Part shown: positions 28,780 through 39,879 of the stretch, in pieces
Layout: each line of letters opens with the position of its first letter
How positions within the stretch are numbered: position 1 is the stretch's first letter
NCBI GenBank assembly: GCA_945952025.1
Contig: CAMFGW010000004.1
Coordinates: 1-64,000 of the forward strand
Reading direction: 5' to 3'
DNA: 64,000 nucleotides
From: an uncultured Paracoccaceae bacterium
GTDB lineage: Bacteria; Pseudomonadota; Alphaproteobacteria; Rhodobacterales; Rhodobacteraceae
Made by a program: the position numbers and the translations under genes
The notes under the pieces: model-generated
What the model was told of the DNA's origin: nothing
Seen by the model: the letters and a program-made list of their open reading frames with translations, nothing else
Database searches by the model: none

Positions 28780-30069
28780 TTAGGCCAGCATCGTCAGCGG
28801 GTTTTCCAGGTTTTCGACGATCGCCTTCAGGAGGGTGGCGCCGAGAGCGCCGTCGATGACCCGGTGATCGACCGACAGCGTCACGGACATGACGGTCGCG
28901 ACGCCGATGCTTCCGTCAGCTTCGACCACCGGCCGCTTCACGCCCGCCCCCACCGCGAGGATCGCGCCGTGCGGCGGGTTGATGACGGCGTCAAAATTGT
29001 CGACGCCAAACATCCCCAGGTTCGAAATCGCGAAGCTTCCCCCCTGATATTCGTGCGGCGCGAGCTTCTTCGTCTTGGCGCGTGTGGCGAGGTCCTTCAT
29101 CTCGGCCGACAGGGTGGAGAGGCTCTTCATTTCCGCGTCAAGGATCACGGGGGTGAAGAGGCCGCCCTCGACAGCCACGGCGACGGCCACATCGGAATGC
29201 CGCATCTTCAGGATGCGGTCGCCGGCCCAGACGGCATTCGCGTCAGGGACTGCCTGCAGCGCGAGCGCGCAGGCCTTGATGATGTAATCGTTCACCGACA
29301 GTTTCACGCCGCGGCTTTCGATGCCCTTGTTCATCTGTTCGCGCAGAGCGAGGAGGGTGTCGAGCCGAATGTCCCGGCGCAGGTAGAAATGCGGGATCGT
29401 CTGCTTGGCTTCGGTCAGGCGCTGGGCGATCACGCGCCGCATGCCGTCGAGGGCCATTTCGGTGAAGGGACGGCTCTCATACATCTTCAGGACCGTTGCC
29501 GCCGAAGCCCCGGTCGCCGCCGGGGCCGGCGTGGCCTGTGCCGCAGCCGGTTTCGCGGCGGGAGCGGCAGAGCCGGCGCCTTCGACATCCGCCTTCACGA
29601 TGCGGCCGTTCGGGCCGGAGCCCGTCAGCGCCGCAAGGTCCAGGCCGCGCTCGGCGGCCAGACGGCGGGCGAGGGGCGAGGCGATGATGCGGCTGCCGGA
29701 GCGGGCCACCGAGACCGCCGGGGCCGGCGGCTTCGCTGCGGGTGCCTGGGCCGCAGGGGCTGGAGCGGCTGCAGCCGCCTTCGGCGGTGCCGGGGGCGCC
29801 TTTGCAGGCGGCGGGGCGGCTGCGCCACCTTCCTCCACAATCGTCGCGATCACGGTGCCGACCTTCACCCCCTGGGTGCCTTCTGCCACGCGGATTTCTC
29901 CGACGGTGCCCTCGTCAACCGCCTCGAACTCCATGGTCGCCTTGTCGGTCTCGATCTCGGCCAGGATGTCGCCGGACTTGACGACATCCCCCGCCTTGAC
30001 CAGCCATTTCGCCAGCGTCCCCTCTTCCATCGTGGGGGACAGGGCGGGCATCAGAATTTCGATCGCCAT
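28780..30069 (-). CDS. pdhC: Pyruvate dehydrogenase E2, dihydrolipoamide acetyltransferase
   Basis: N-terminal lipoyl domain [18 protein letters not shown]3-binding domain, catalytic DHRVIDGA. Confidence 0.95.
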   Translation of the reverse strand: MAIEILMPALSPTMEEGTLAKWLVKAGDVVKSGDILAEIETDKATMEFEAVDEGTVGEIRVAEGTQGVKVGTVIATIVEEGGAAAPPPAKAPPAPPKAAAAAPAPAAQAPAAKPPAPAVSVARSGSRIIASPLARRLAAERGLDLAALTGSGPNGRIVKADVEGAGSAAPAAKPAAAQATPAPAATGASAATVLKMYESRPFTEMALDGMRRVIAQRLTEAKQTIPHFYLRRDIRLDTLLALREQMNKGIESRGVKLSVNDYIIKACALALQAVPDANAVWAGDRILKMRHSDVAVAVAVEGGLFTPVILDAEMKSLSTLSAEMKDLATRAKTKKLAPHEYQGGSFAISNLGMFGVDNFDAVINPPHGAILAVGAGVKRPVVEADGSIGVATVMSVTLSVDHRVIDGALGATLLKAIVENLENPLTMLA

Positions 30070-30077
30070 CTCTTGCC

Positions 30078-31436
30078 TCACCGATAAAGAACGGATTTCA
30101 CGGCTGCCATCACCTCGGGCACCGTGATCAGCGCGTGTTTTTCCAGGTTCGCGGCATAGGGCATCGGCACGTCCTTGCCCGTGCAGTTGACGACCGGCGC
30201 GTCCAGGTCGTCGAATGCCTGCTGCATGATGACCGCAGCCAGGTGGTTGCCGATCGAGCCCACCGGGAAGCCCTCTTCGACCGTCACGCAGCGGTTTGTC
30301 TTGCGGACCGAGGCGAGGACGGTTTCGTAGTCGAGCGGGCGCAGCGTCCTGAGGTCGATCACCTCGGCCTCGATCCCCTCGGCGGCCAGCCGCTCGGCGG
30401 CGTCGAGCGAATGGGCCATGCCGATTCCGAAGGACACGATGGTCACGTCCGTCCCCGCCCGCGCGATGCGGGCCTTGCCGAAGGGCACGGTGAAATCGGG
30501 CAGGTCAGGGACCTCGAAGGTCCGGCCGTAAAGGATCTCGTTTTCCAGGAAGATGACCGGGTTCGGGTTGCGGATCGCGGTTTTCAGAAGGCCCTTGGCA
30601 TCGGCCGCCGAGTAGGGCTGGACGACGCTCAGGCCTGGGATTGCGGCGTACCAGGCGGCGTAGTCCTGGCTGTGCTGCGCCGCGACCCGCGCCGCGGCGC
30701 CGTTCGGGCCGCGAAAGACGATCGAGCAGGGCAGCTGGCCGCCCGACATGTAGTTCGTCTTGGCGGCCGAGTTGATGATGTGGTCGATCGCCTGCATGGC
30801 GAAGTTGAAGGTCATGAATTCGACAATCGGCCGCAGGCCGCCCCACGCGGCACCAACGCCGATGCCGGCAAAGCCCATCTCGGTGATCGGCGTGTCGATG
30901 ACGCGCTTCGGGCCGAACTCGTCCAGAAGTCCCTGGCTGATCTTGTAGGCGCCCTGGTATTCGCCGACCTCTTCGCCCATCAGGAAGACGGTGCCGTCGG
31001 CGCGCATTTCCTCGGCCATCGCCTCGCGGAGCGCCTCGCGCACCGTCATAGTCTTGAGCGGCGTGCCGGCGGGCCAGTCGGGTGCCTCAGCCGGGACCGC
31101 AGCCTTTGGTGGCGGTGGCGGGGCGGCGGCCGGAGCGGCCGGGGCAGGGGTCGCGTTCGGGGTGGGTGACACCTTCGCGGGTGCCGCAGCCTCGTCCTCG
31201 CCCGACAGGGTAGCGATGACGGTGCCGACCTTCACGCCCTGCGCCCCTTCGGGCACAAGGATGGCGCCGACGGTGCCTTCATCGACCGCCTCGAACTCCA
31301 TCGTCGCCTTGTCGGTTTCGATTTCGGCGATGATCTGGCCCGACTTGACCGCATCGCCTTCCTTCACCAGCCACTTGGCCAGCGTGCCCTCTTCCATCGT
31401 GGGCGAGAGGGCGGGCATAAGAATTTCGATCGCCAT
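30078..31436 (-). CDS. pdhB: Pyruvate dehydrogenase E1 beta with N-terminal lipoyl domain
   Basis: Lipoyl domain then [36 protein letters not shown]. Confidence 0.95.
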   Translation of the reverse strand: MAIEILMPALSPTMEEGTLAKWLVKEGDAVKSGQIIAEIETDKATMEFEAVDEGTVGAILVPEGAQGVKVGTVIATLSGEDEAAAPAKVSPTPNATPAPAAPAAAPPPPPKAAVPAEAPDWPAGTPLKTMTVREALREAMAEEMRADGTVFLMGEEVGEYQGAYKISQGLLDEFGPKRVIDTPITEMGFAGIGVGAAWGGLRPIVEFMTFNFAMQAIDHIINSAAKTNYMSGGQLPCSIVFRGPNGAAARVAAQHSQDYAAWYAAIPGLSVVQPYSAADAKGLLKTAIRNPNPVIFLENEILYGRTFEVPDLPDFTVPFGKARIARAGTDVTIVSFGIGMAHSLDAAERLAAEGIEAEVIDLRTLRPLDYETVLASVRKTNRCVTVEEGFPVGSIGNHLAAVIMQQAFDDLDAPVVNCTGKDVPMPYAANLEKHALITVPEVMAAVKSVLYR

Positions 31437-31446
31437 CGCGGTCTCC

Positions 31447-32469
31447 TCAGGCGTAAATGTCGGTCCAGAGCTCGGAGGCGTCCGGCTCGGGGCTGTCCTT
31501 GGCGAAGTCGGCGCTGTCGCTGACGATGGCCTTGATCTCGCGGTCGATGGCCTTCAGGTCGTCGTCCGTGGCAAGGCCGCCGCTGACAAGAAGGTCGCGG
31601 ACATGCTCGATGGCGTCCTTTTCGTCCTTCATTTTCTGCACTTCCTCGCGCGTGCGGTATTTCGCGGGGTCGGACATGGAGTGGCCGCGGTAGCGGTAGG
31701 TCATCACCTCGAGGATATAGGGCCCCTTGCCGGCGCGGGCGTGCGCGACGGCGCGCTCACCGGCCGCCTTGACCGCCAGCACGTCCATGCCGTCGACCTG
31801 TTCGCCCGGAATGCCGTAGGCCAGGCCCCGGCCGTAAAGCGTGGTCGACTTGGTCGAGCGCTTGACGGAGGTGCCCATCGCATACTGGTTGTTCTCGATG
31901 ACGAAGATCACCGGCAGGCCCCAAAGCTCGGCCATGTTGTAGGTTTCGTAGACCTGGCCCTGGTTCGCCGCGCCGTCGCCGAAATAGGTGAAGGTGACGT
32001 TGTCGTTGCCCTTGTACCAGTCCGAAAGCGCGAGCCCCGCGCCAAGCGGCACCTGGGCCCCGACGATGCCATGGCCGCCATAGAAATGCTTCTCTTTCGA
32101 GAACATGTGCATCGAGCCGCCCTTGCCCTTCGAATAGCCGCCCTCGCGGCCCGTCAGCTCGGCCATGACGCCCCGCGCCTCCATGCCGCTGGCCAGCATG
32201 TGGCCGTGGTCGCGGTAGCTGGTGATGCGCTTGTCGCCCGGCTTGGTGCAGGCCTCGAGCCCGACGACGACCGCCTCCTGGCCGATGTACAGGTGGCAAA
32301 AGCCCCCGATCAGCCCCATGCCGTAAAGCTGGCCCGCCTTTTCCTCGAACCGGCGGATCAGAAGCATGTCGCGGTAATGTTTCAGCAATTCGTCTTTCGA
32401 CAGGTTCGAGATGCCGCCCTTTTCAACGGCCGCTTCGATGCCTGCCTCGGCTGGCTTGCGCGATGCCAT
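31447..32469 (-). CDS. pdhA: Pyruvate dehydrogenase E1 alpha
   Basis: [51 protein letters not shown] motif. Confidence 0.96.
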   Translation of the reverse strand: MASRKPAEAGIEAAVEKGGISNLSKDELLKHYRDMLLIRRFEEKAGQLYGMGLIGGFCHLYIGQEAVVVGLEACTKPGDKRITSYRDHGHMLASGMEARGVMAELTGREGGYSKGKGGSMHMFSKEKHFYGGHGIVGAQVPLGAGLALSDWYKGNDNVTFTYFGDGAANQGQVYETYNMAELWGLPVIFVIENNQYAMGTSVKRSTKSTTLYGRGLAYGIPGEQVDGMDVLAVKAAGERAVAHARAGKGPYILEVMTYRYRGHSMSDPAKYRTREEVQKMKDEKDAIEHVRDLLVSGGLATDDDLKAIDREIKAIVSDSADFAKDSPEPDASELWTDIYA

Positions 32470-32488
32470 CCCGTCCCTCCCAGGGTCA

Positions 32489-32510
32489 GATAGTTCAACG
32501 TTAAACTATC
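32489..32510. promoter_or_regulatory. 22-bp near-perfect palindrome upstream of pdhA (putative repressor/activator operator)
   Basis: GATAGTTCAACGTTAAACTATC, only one mismatched pair; 20 bp from pdhA start. Confidence 0.65.
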
Positions 32511-32585
32511 ATATAGCGCAAACGGAGACGAAAAGCGACTGAAATTTCGGGGCCGGCGGGTTCAATGGGGGGATTTTGCGCGCCT

Positions 32586-32888
32586 CTAGCGCAGGACCAG
32601 CTCGTCGGCGCGCACATAGCCAAGGACGTTGCGCACGCGCTCGTCCAGAAGGTCCAGGTCCAGATAGCTGTCGGACAGGCGATGGGTCAGGTTTTCCATA
32701 CGCGCGGTCTGGAGTTTCAGCTTGTCGCGCTCGGCGGTAAGGGCGGTCCGTTCGGCGGTGATCTGGGCGCGCTTGACCACGCCGAACTCGCCCTGAACGG
32801 CGGCAAAGACGAAATAGCCGCCCACTGCCAGAAGGATGGCCGCGCCTGCGGTCGCCGAAAATGCCGGTTTCAGCCGGGAAAAACGCAT
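32586..32888 (-). CDS. Septum formation initiator family (FtsB/DivIC-like)
   Basis: 100 aa, N-terminal TM, coiled coil, YLDLDLLDERVRNVLGYVRADELVL. Confidence 0.85.
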   Translation of the reverse strand: MRFSRLKPAFSATAGAAILLAVGGYFVFAAVQGEFGVVKRAQITAERTALTAERDKLKLQTARMENLTHRLSDSYLDLDLLDERVRNVLGYVRADELVLR

Positions 32889-33060
32889 TCTGCTCGGTCG
32901 CCTGTCATGGACGGCTCAACTGCCGTGGGGATGGGCCGCCTCTGGCGGGCGGCTCTTGCCTTGCCGCGAATCATGCGCCGAACCCGGCAGCGTGTGAATC
33001 CCCCAAAGTCCGGCTTCCGGTCAAAATCGCGTGCCTGTGGCTTTCACGCCACCCGGGTGC

Positions 33061-33951
33061 TCAGGTCCGCGAGGCCGCTGCGATGTCGCCGATCGCCTTG
33101 TCGAGCGTCGCGTCGAACTGGGCGTCGGTCTGGCCGGCGCTCAGGCCTTCGGTCAGCGCGCGCGAGAAGCTGGCGATGACGCCCGGATTGCGGGCGAGGA
33201 TGCGGTTTGCGTCGTCGCGCGAATGGCCGCCCGACAGGGCCACCACGCGCAGCACCTTCGGATGGTCGACCAGCGGGCGGAAGAAGCCGTCGACCGTCGG
33301 CAGGCTCAGCTTCAGCATCACCTGCTGGCCGGAGGGCAGCGCGTCCAGATGGCGCAGGATCGACTGCATCAGCATCGCCTCGGCCTCGGCCTTGTCGGGG
33401 ATGGTGATCGTCACTTCCGGCTCGATGATCGGCATCAGCCCGGCGGCCAGGACCTGGCGGCCAAGGTCGAACTGCTGCGCCACGACGGCCTCGATCCCCT
33501 TGGGGTTCGCCTCGTCGATGACCGAGCGTTCCTTGGTGCCGAAGATGCCCTTCCTGGCTGCCCGCGCCAGCAGCGCCTCCAGCTCCTTGATCGGCTTCAT
33601 CAGCCTCACGCCGTCGGCTTCCGCCTCGAGCCCCTGGTCGATCTTCAGGAAGGGGACGACGCCCTTTTCTTCCCACAGGTAGGCCGCGGCGGGCTTGCCG
33701 CCGATCTCGCCGTCCATGGTGCGCTCGAAGAGGATCGCGCCGATGACGCGGCCGCCGTCGAAGGCCTTGGACGTGGCGATCCGGGCACGCATGGCGTGGA
33801 TCAGGCCGAACATTTCCTCGTCATTGGCCCAGGATCCGTCCGCGATGCCGTAAAGCTTCAGCGCCTTCGGGGTCGAACCGCCGCTCTGGTCGAGTGCTGC
33901 GATGAAGCCCTTGCCGTCGCGCATCTGCCGGGTCTGCTTGTCGTTCGCCAT
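33061..33951 (-). CDS. Class I fructose-bisphosphate aldolase
   Basis: GKGFIAALDQSGGSTPKALKLYG; VPFLKIDQGLEAEADGVRLMKPI. Confidence 0.92.
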   Translation of the reverse strand: MANDKQTRQMRDGKGFIAALDQSGGSTPKALKLYGIADGSWANDEEMFGLIHAMRARIATSKAFDGGRVIGAILFERTMDGEIGGKPAAAYLWEEKGVVPFLKIDQGLEAEADGVRLMKPIKELEALLARAARKGIFGTKERSVIDEANPKGIEAVVAQQFDLGRQVLAAGLMPIIEPEVTITIPDKAEAEAMLMQSILRHLDALPSGQQVMLKLSLPTVDGFFRPLVDHPKVLRVVALSGGHSRDDANRILARNPGVIASFSRALTEGLSAGQTDAQFDATLDKAIGDIAAASRT

Positions 33952-34056
33952 GGGCCTCTCCCTAATCCGTTTCGGGCCTTCTAGACGTGGCGGAGGCCCC
34001 TTGCAAATCTGGTGGCGCTAACGATGCGCGAACTGGCCGGGCGCCGCCGATTGGTG

Positions 34057-34848
34057 CTATTTCAGAACCGATGCGACGATCCGGGCCATCATCCGGCGCG
34101 GTATGAAACGGGGACCGATGGTGTTGAGCCGGTTCCGGAACCCCGGCACATAAAGGACGCGCCCCGCCTTCATCGCCGCCCAGCCGGCCTTCGCGACGCT
34201 TTCCGCGCTCGGGATGCCGCTCTTGGCGAAAGGCCCCTTTTTCTCCATTCCGGCGCCGGCGGCAAAGTGCGTTGCCGCCGCGCCTGGGCACAGCGTCGTC
34301 ACCGACACGCTCGTCCCGCGCAATTCCTCGGCCACTGCCTCGCCCAGCGACAGGACATAGGCCTTGGTCGCGTGATAGACCGCCATGCCGGGACCGGGAA
34401 CGAAGCCCGCGATCGAACCCAGGTTGAGGATGCGCCCGCCACCCGCCGCCTGCATATGCGGGACGGCGCGCTTCATCAGGATGGTCAGCGCCAGCACATT
34501 GACCCGGATCGAGGCATCTTCGCGCGCGAAATCGGGGCTCGCAAAGGCCTGATGCGCGCCCAGTCCCGCGTTGTTCACCAAGATGTCGATCCGCCGCCGG
34601 GTCGAGGCGCGGCGCCACAGAAGCTCGACCTGCTCGCTGTCGGCAAGGTCGGTCGCGATCACTTCGACCGCGATCTTGTGGCGGGCGCGCAATTCGTCGG
34701 CCAGCCGCTCCATCTTCTGCGCCTGCCGCGCTGCAAGGATCAGGTCGCGCCCCTCGGCCGCGGCAATCCGCGCGAAGGCCAGCCCCAGCCCCTCCGAGGC
34801 TCCGGCAATAAGGGTCCAGCCCTTCAGGCCGCTCTCTGCGCGCGCCAT
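34057..34848 (-). CDS. Short-chain dehydrogenase/reductase
   Basis: TLIAGASEGLGLAFARIAA, NNAGLG, YHATKAYV. Confidence 0.9.
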   Translation of the reverse strand: MARAESGLKGWTLIAGASEGLGLAFARIAAAEGRDLILAARQAQKMERLADELRARHKIAVEVIATDLADSEQVELLWRRASTRRRIDILVNNAGLGAHQAFASPDFAREDASIRVNVLALTILMKRAVPHMQAAGGGRILNLGSIAGFVPGPGMAVYHATKAYVLSLGEAVAEELRGTSVSVTTLCPGAAATHFAAGAGMEKKGPFAKSGIPSAESVAKAGWAAMKAGRVLYVPGFRNRLNTIGPRFIPRRMMARIVASVLK

Positions 34849-34940
34849 ATGGTCTCTCCGTCTCAGGTGCCCCCACCCAATACGAGAACCTAGGCAATTT
34901 GAGGACCCGAGGAAAGCGCCACGAAGGCGCTCACCCGGCG

Positions 34941-36131
34941 TCAGTCCATAAGTGCAGCGACGCCCGGCAGTTCCTTGCCTTCCATCCACTCGAGGAAGGC
35001 GCCGCCGGCGGTCGAGATGAACGTGAAGTCGTCCGCGACACCGGCCTTGTTCAGCGCCGCGACCGTATCGCCGCCACCCGCGACCGACACGAGCCGACCC
35101 TCGCGCGTCAGCCGCGCGGCAGCGCGGGCCGCATCGGTCGTCGCCCGGTCGAAGGGGGCGATCTCGAAGGCGCCAAGGGGGCCGTTCCAGATCAGAGTGC
35201 GGCAGTCGGCAAAAAGCTCTTCGATCGCCGCGACCGTCACCGGCCCGGCATCAAGGATCATCGCATCGGCCGGGCAGCGGTCCACGGCCACGACCTCGTT
35301 CGGGGCGCCTGCCTCGAACTTCCAGGCGACGACCACGTCCTTCGGCAGGTGGATGCGGCAGCCCGTCTCCTTGGCTTTCGACAGGATGCTGCGGGCGGTG
35401 TCTGCCATGTCGCGCTCGGCAAGCGAGGTGCCGATCTCGCCCCCTTGGGCGACAAGGAAGGTATTGGCCATGCCGCCGCCGATCACCAGGTGGTTCACCT
35501 TGCTCACGAGGTTCGACAGAAGCTCGATCTTGGTCGACACTTTCGCGCCGCCGACCACCGCAACCAGCGGCCGTTCCGGCGCGCCAAGTGCCGCATCGAG
35601 CGCCTTCAGCTCGGCCTCCATCAACCGACCCGCCGCCGACGGCATCAGCCGGGCGATCCCCTCGGTCGATGCGTGGGCCCGGTGCGCGGCCGAAAAGGCG
35701 TCATTGACGTAGATCTGGCCAAGCGCGGCCATGCCGGCGGCAAGTGCGGGGTCGTTCTTTTCCTCGCCCTCGTTGAAGCGGGTGTTTTCCAGAAGGACCA
35801 CGTCACCCGGCTTCATCGCGGCCACGGCGCGCTTGGCGGTCGCACCCACCGTCTCGTCCGCGAAGCTCACCTTCTGGCCGAGCGCCTTTTCCAGCGCCGG
35901 CACGACGACGCGCAGGCTCATCTCCGGCACGGGCTTGCCCTTCGGCCGGCCGAAATGCGCCAGAAGGACGACCTTGCCGCCCTTGGCCTGAATGTCCTTG
36001 ACGGTCGGCACCATCTTTTCGATCCGCGTCGCGTCCGTGACCTGCCCGGCCTCGACCGGCACGTTCAGGTCCACGCGCACAAGGGCGACCTTGCCGGCGA
36101 AATCCATGTCGTCGATGGTCTTGAACGGCAT
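34941..36131 (-). CDS. pgk: Phosphoglycerate kinase
   Basis: [49 protein letters not shown]. Confidence 0.96.
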   Translation of the reverse strand: MPFKTIDDMDFAGKVALVRVDLNVPVEAGQVTDATRIEKMVPTVKDIQAKGGKVVLLAHFGRPKGKPVPEMSLRVVVPALEKALGQKVSFADETVGATAKRAVAAMKPGDVVLLENTRFNEGEEKNDPALAAGMAALGQIYVNDAFSAAHRAHASTEGIARLMPSAAGRLMEAELKALDAALGAPERPLVAVVGGAKVSTKIELLSNLVSKVNHLVIGGGMANTFLVAQGGEIGTSLAERDMADTARSILSKAKETGCRIHLPKDVVVAWKFEAGAPNEVVAVDRCPADAMILDAGPVTVAAIEELFADCRTLIWNGPLGAFEIAPFDRATTDAARAAARLTREGRLVSVAGGGDTVAALNKAGVADDFTFISTAGGAFLEWMEGKELPGVAALMD

Positions 36132-36283
36132 TTCTGGCTCCTTGGGTCCCTTCGCCTTCTGGCGCCCATTCACCCGATCGTGCGCAAAAGGTCAACGCCG
36201 CCCTGCCGCCGGCGGGGTCGCACGCCCTTTTCTTTGCCGTCCCGGACCCTTAAAGTCGCCGCGACATGGCAAAGGAGACCCCG

Positions 36284-36796
36284 ATGGCCGATATCCGCGA
36301 CCCCGAAAACACCATCATTGTCACGCTCAAGGACGGCCCCGTGGTCATCGAGCTTCTGCCCGACGTGGCCCCGAAACATTCCGAGCGCATGAAGGCTCTC
36401 GCGCGCGCCGGCAAGTATGATGGCGTCGCGTTCCACCGGGTGATCGACGGCTTCATGGCCCAGACCGGCGATGTCGAGCATGCCAACATGGACGCGCCGT
36501 CCTACAACCCGCGCCGCGCCGGGACGGGCGGGTCGGACCTGCCGGACCTGCCGGCCGAATTTTCCAAGCTGCCGCATGACCGGGGCACGCTCGGCGCCGC
36601 GCGTTCGTCGAACCCCAATTCGGCCAACTCGCAATTCTTCATAAATTTCAAGGACAACCACTTCCTGAACGGTCAGTATACCGTCTATGGCCGCGTGGTG
36701 TCGGGGATGGAGCATGTGGACAAGATCCTGCGCGGCGAGCCGCCGGCCACGCCCGACAAGATGATCTCGGTCAAGGTGGCGTCGGATGTTAAGTAA
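36284..36796 (+). CDS. Cyclophilin-type peptidylprolyl isomerase (cytoplasmic)
   Basis: YDGVAFHRVIDGFMAQTGD, GAARSSNPNSANSQFFINF. Confidence 0.92.
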   Translation: MADIRDPENTIIVTLKDGPVVIELLPDVAPKHSERMKALARAGKYDGVAFHRVIDGFMAQTGDVEHANMDAPSYNPRRAGTGGSDLPDLPAEFSKLPHDRGTLGAARSSNPNSANSQFFINFKDNHFLNGQYTVYGRVVSGMEHVDKILRGEPPATPDKMISVKVASDVK

Positions 36797-37361
36797 GCGC
36801 GCGCTCTTCGCCGCCACCTTCGCCCTTTGCCTCTCGCCGCTTGCTGCCCTGTCGGCCAGCGCCGCGCCGAAACTGGTGATCGAGGTCGGCGGCCAGGCCA
36901 GCGGCACCATCGTCATCGACCTGATGCCCGAGGTGGCGCCCAAGCATGTGGCCCAGATCGTCGCCCTGGCGAAGTCCGGCGCCTATGACGGCGTCGTCTT
37001 TCACCGGGTGATCGACGGCTTCATGGCCCAGACCGGCGACGTGCAATATGGCAAGGCGGGGAGCGACCTGAGCCTTGCAGGCACCGGCAAGTCCGACATG
37101 CCGAACGTCCGGGCCGAGTTCTCGTCGAAGCCGTTCGAGCGGGGCACCGTCGGCATGGCACGGTCGAACGACCCTGACAGCGCCAACTCGCAGTTCTTCA
37201 TCATGTTCGCCCCGGCCGATCATCTGAACGGCCAGTACACGGTCGTCGGCCGGGTCGAGAAGGGCATGGAGGTTGTCGATGCGATCAAGAAGGGCGATGC
37301 CGCCGCCAATGGCGCGGTGACGGACCCCGACCGGATGGTCAAGGTGACGGTCGAGGAATAG
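36786..37361 (+). CDS. Cyclophilin-type peptidylprolyl isomerase with signal peptide (periplasmic)
   Basis: N-terminal signal sequence SKRALFAATFALCLSPLAALSASA then YDGVVFHRVIDGFMAQTGD. Confidence 0.92.
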   Translation: MLSKRALFAATFALCLSPLAALSASAAPKLVIEVGGQASGTIVIDLMPEVAPKHVAQIVALAKSGAYDGVVFHRVIDGFMAQTGDVQYGKAGSDLSLAGTGKSDMPNVRAEFSSKPFERGTVGMARSNDPDSANSQFFIMFAPADHLNGQYTVVGRVEKGMEVVDAIKKGDAAANGAVTDPDRMVKVTVEE

Positions 37362-37385
37362 GCATTGCCGTCCTGACCGAATGAG

Positions 37386-37412
37386 AAAGGCCGGGGTCGC
37401 CCCCGGCCTTTT
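37386..37412. terminator. Intrinsic terminator between convergent cyclophilin and tyrS
   Basis: AAAGGCCGGGG-TCGC-CCCCGGCCTTTT. Confidence 0.85.
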
Positions 37413-37433
37413 CCTTGTCGCTTTCCCTGTCGC

Positions 37434-38687
37434 TCAGCCCAGGACCACCAGCGCGTGGCGCTTGCGTCCGGCGGTCAGCTTCACCGGCTCGCCCAGGTCG
37501 GCGGCGGTCAGCCTCAGGCCCGCGTCCGACAGGGGCGCGTCGTTCATCCGCGCGCCGCCTTCGGCGATCAGGCGCTTGGCATCCTTGCCCGACGCTGCAA
37601 GCCCGGTCCGCACCAGCAGCTGCACGATCCCCACGCCTTCCGCCGCTTCGGCCGCCGCGATCTTCAGCGTCGGCAGGTCATCGCCCACGCCGCCCTTCTC
37701 GAAGACCTCGCGCGCCGTCGCCTCGGCCGCCTCGGCCGCCGCGCGGCCGTGGGCCAGTGACGTGACCTCGTTTGCAAGGATGATCTTCGCGCCGTTGATC
37801 TCGGCCCCGCCAAGGGCGCCCAGCCGCGCGCATTCCTCGACCGGCAGCTCGGTATAAAGCTTCAGGAACCGGCCCACGTCGGCATCGGTGACGTTGCGCC
37901 AATATTGCCAGAATTCGTAGGGCGACAGCCGGTCAGCGTTCAACCAGATCGCCGCCCCCGTCGCAGTCTTGCCCATCTTCTTGCCGTCCGAGGTGGTCAA
38001 GAGGTGCGTCGTCAGCCCGAAGACCTGCCGGCCCAGCACACGCTGGGTCAGGTCGATCCCGTTGACGATATTGCCCCACTGGTCGGACCCGCCCATCTGC
38101 AACAGGCAGCCGTAGCGGCGATTAAGCTCCATGAAATCATAGGCTTGCAGGATCATGTAGTTGAATTCCAGGAACGACAGGCTTTGTTCCCGGTCCAGCC
38201 GCGACTTCACGCTTTCGAAGGACAGCATGCGGTTGACGCTGAAATGGCGGCCGATGTCGCGCAGGAACGACAGGTAGTTCAGCCCGTCGAGCCAGTCGGC
38301 ATTGTTGACCATGGTCGCATCCGTCGGCCCGTCGCCAAAGGTGACATAGGGCGTGAAGGCGCGCTTGATGCCGGCGATGTTGTCGGCAATCTGGGCGTCG
38401 GTCAGCAGCGGGCGCTCGTCGGCGCGGAAGGAGGGGTCGCCCACCTTCGTCGTACCGCCGCCCATCAGGACGATCGGCTTGCCGCCGGTCTTCTGCAGCC
38501 AGCGCAGAAGCATGATCTGGATCAGGCTGCCGGCATGAAGGCTGGTCGCCGTCGCATCAAAGCCGATGTAGCCCGGCACGATCCCCTTGGCAGCCGCTTC
38601 GTCCAGGCCCTGATAATCCGTGCAATCGGCCAGATAGCCGCGCTCCATCATCACGTTCAGGAAGTCGGATTTTGGATGATAGGTCAT
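37434..38687 (-). CDS. tyrS: Tyrosyl-tRNA synthetase
   Basis: [39 protein letters not shown] (KMSKS-like), C-terminal S4 domain. Confidence 0.95.
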   Translation of the reverse strand: MTYHPKSDFLNVMMERGYLADCTDYQGLDEAAAKGIVPGYIGFDATATSLHAGSLIQIMLLRWLQKTGGKPIVLMGGGTTKVGDPSFRADERPLLTDAQIADNIAGIKRAFTPYVTFGDGPTDATMVNNADWLDGLNYLSFLRDIGRHFSVNRMLSFESVKSRLDREQSLSFLEFNYMILQAYDFMELNRRYGCLLQMGGSDQWGNIVNGIDLTQRVLGRQVFGLTTHLLTTSDGKKMGKTATGAAIWLNADRLSPYEFWQYWRNVTDADVGRFLKLYTELPVEECARLGALGGAEINGAKIILANEVTSLAHGRAAAEAAEATAREVFEKGGVGDDLPTLKIAAAEAAEGVGIVQLLVRTGLAASGKDAKRLIAEGGARMNDAPLSDAGLRLTAADLGEPVKLTAGRKRHALVVLG

Positions 38688-38748
38688 TGCCGGGCCCTCA
38701 TTTCTGATGTTTCTGGCGTATAGCGGCGCCGGCGTGGGGAGGGAAGGC

Positions 38749-39879
38749 ATGTTGAAGGGGAGGGCCCTCTGGGCGCTCGGCACCATGTCCGGCACCTCGC
38801 TCGACGGGGTGGACGGGGCTATGGTCCTGACCGATGGCCGCACGATCGAGGCTTTCGGGCGCACCGCCTACCGCCCCTACAGCGAGCCCGAGCGCGAGGT
38901 GATCCGCGCCGCCCTTGGCCGCTGGCCGGACGAACCCGGCGTGGCCGAAGCGGCGGCGGTGGTCGAGGATGCGCACGCCGCCCTTCTGGCCGGGATGCTG
39001 GCTGCGGGTGGCCAGGATGATCCCCAGCCCGAACTGATCGGCTTTCATGGCCAGACGCTCGCCCACGACCCCGCCCATCGCCGCACTCACCAGACCGGCG
39101 ACGGCGGCCTTCTGGCCGAGGCGCTGGGCCTGCCGGTCGTCTGGGACTTCCGCTCGTCGGACGTGGCGCTCGGCGGGCAGGGGGCGCCGCTCGTGCCGTT
39201 CTTCCACCATGCGCTCGCCCGCTACATGGGCGCGGAAGGCCCCGTGGCCTTCCTCAACCTTGGCGGCGTCGGCAATCTGACCTGGGTTGATCCGCGCTTG
39301 GTCCAGCCCGAGGCGCCGGGCGCGGTCCTGGCCTTTGACACGGGGCCTGCCAATGCCCCACTGAACGACCTGATGCGCGCACGACTGGGGGCGGTTCAGG
39401 ACAAGGGCGGCGCGCTCGCGCGGTCGGGGCAGGTGGCGCCCCGCGTGCTGCGCGACTTCCTGGACGCGTCCTATTTCTACCGGATGCCGCCCAAGTCTCT
39501 GGACCGGAACGATTTTCACGGGCTTCTGGATGCGGTCGCGGACCTGTCGGACGCCGATGCCGCCGCGACCCTGACCGCCTGTGCGGCCGCCGCCGTCGCG
39601 CGGGGTGCCGACCATTTTCCCGCCCCACCCGCCCGCGTCTATGTCGCGGGCGGCGGCCGGCACAACCGCGCGCTCATGGCCGAACTCACCCGCCGCCTGC
39701 CGTTTCCGGTCGCGCCGATCGACGAGGCGGGGCTGGATGGCGACATGCTCGAGGCACAGGCCTTCGCCTACCTTGCGGTCCGGGTGCTGAACGGCCTGCC
39801 GACCTCGGCGCCTTCGACCACGGGCGTCGCGGCAGCGGTCGGCGGGGGCCGCTTCAGCCCCGCGCCCGCCGCGCCGTGA
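38749..39879 (+). CDS. anmK: Anhydro-N-acetylmuramic acid kinase
   Basis: [35 protein letters not shown]-like VAGGGRHN. Confidence 0.93.
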   Translation: MLKGRALWALGTMSGTSLDGVDGAMVLTDGRTIEAFGRTAYRPYSEPEREVIRAALGRWPDEPGVAEAAAVVEDAHAALLAGMLAAGGQDDPQPELIGFHGQTLAHDPAHRRTHQTGDGGLLAEALGLPVVWDFRSSDVALGGQGAPLVPFFHHALARYMGAEGPVAFLNLGGVGNLTWVDPRLVQPEAPGAVLAFDTGPANAPLNDLMRARLGAVQDKGGALARSGQVAPRVLRDFLDASYFYRMPPKSLDRNDFHGLLDAVADLSDADAAATLTACAAAAVARGADHFPAPPARVYVAGGGRHNRALMAELTRRLPFPVAPIDEAGLDGDMLEAQAFAYLAVRVLNGLPTSAPSTTGVAAAVGGGRFSPAPAAP

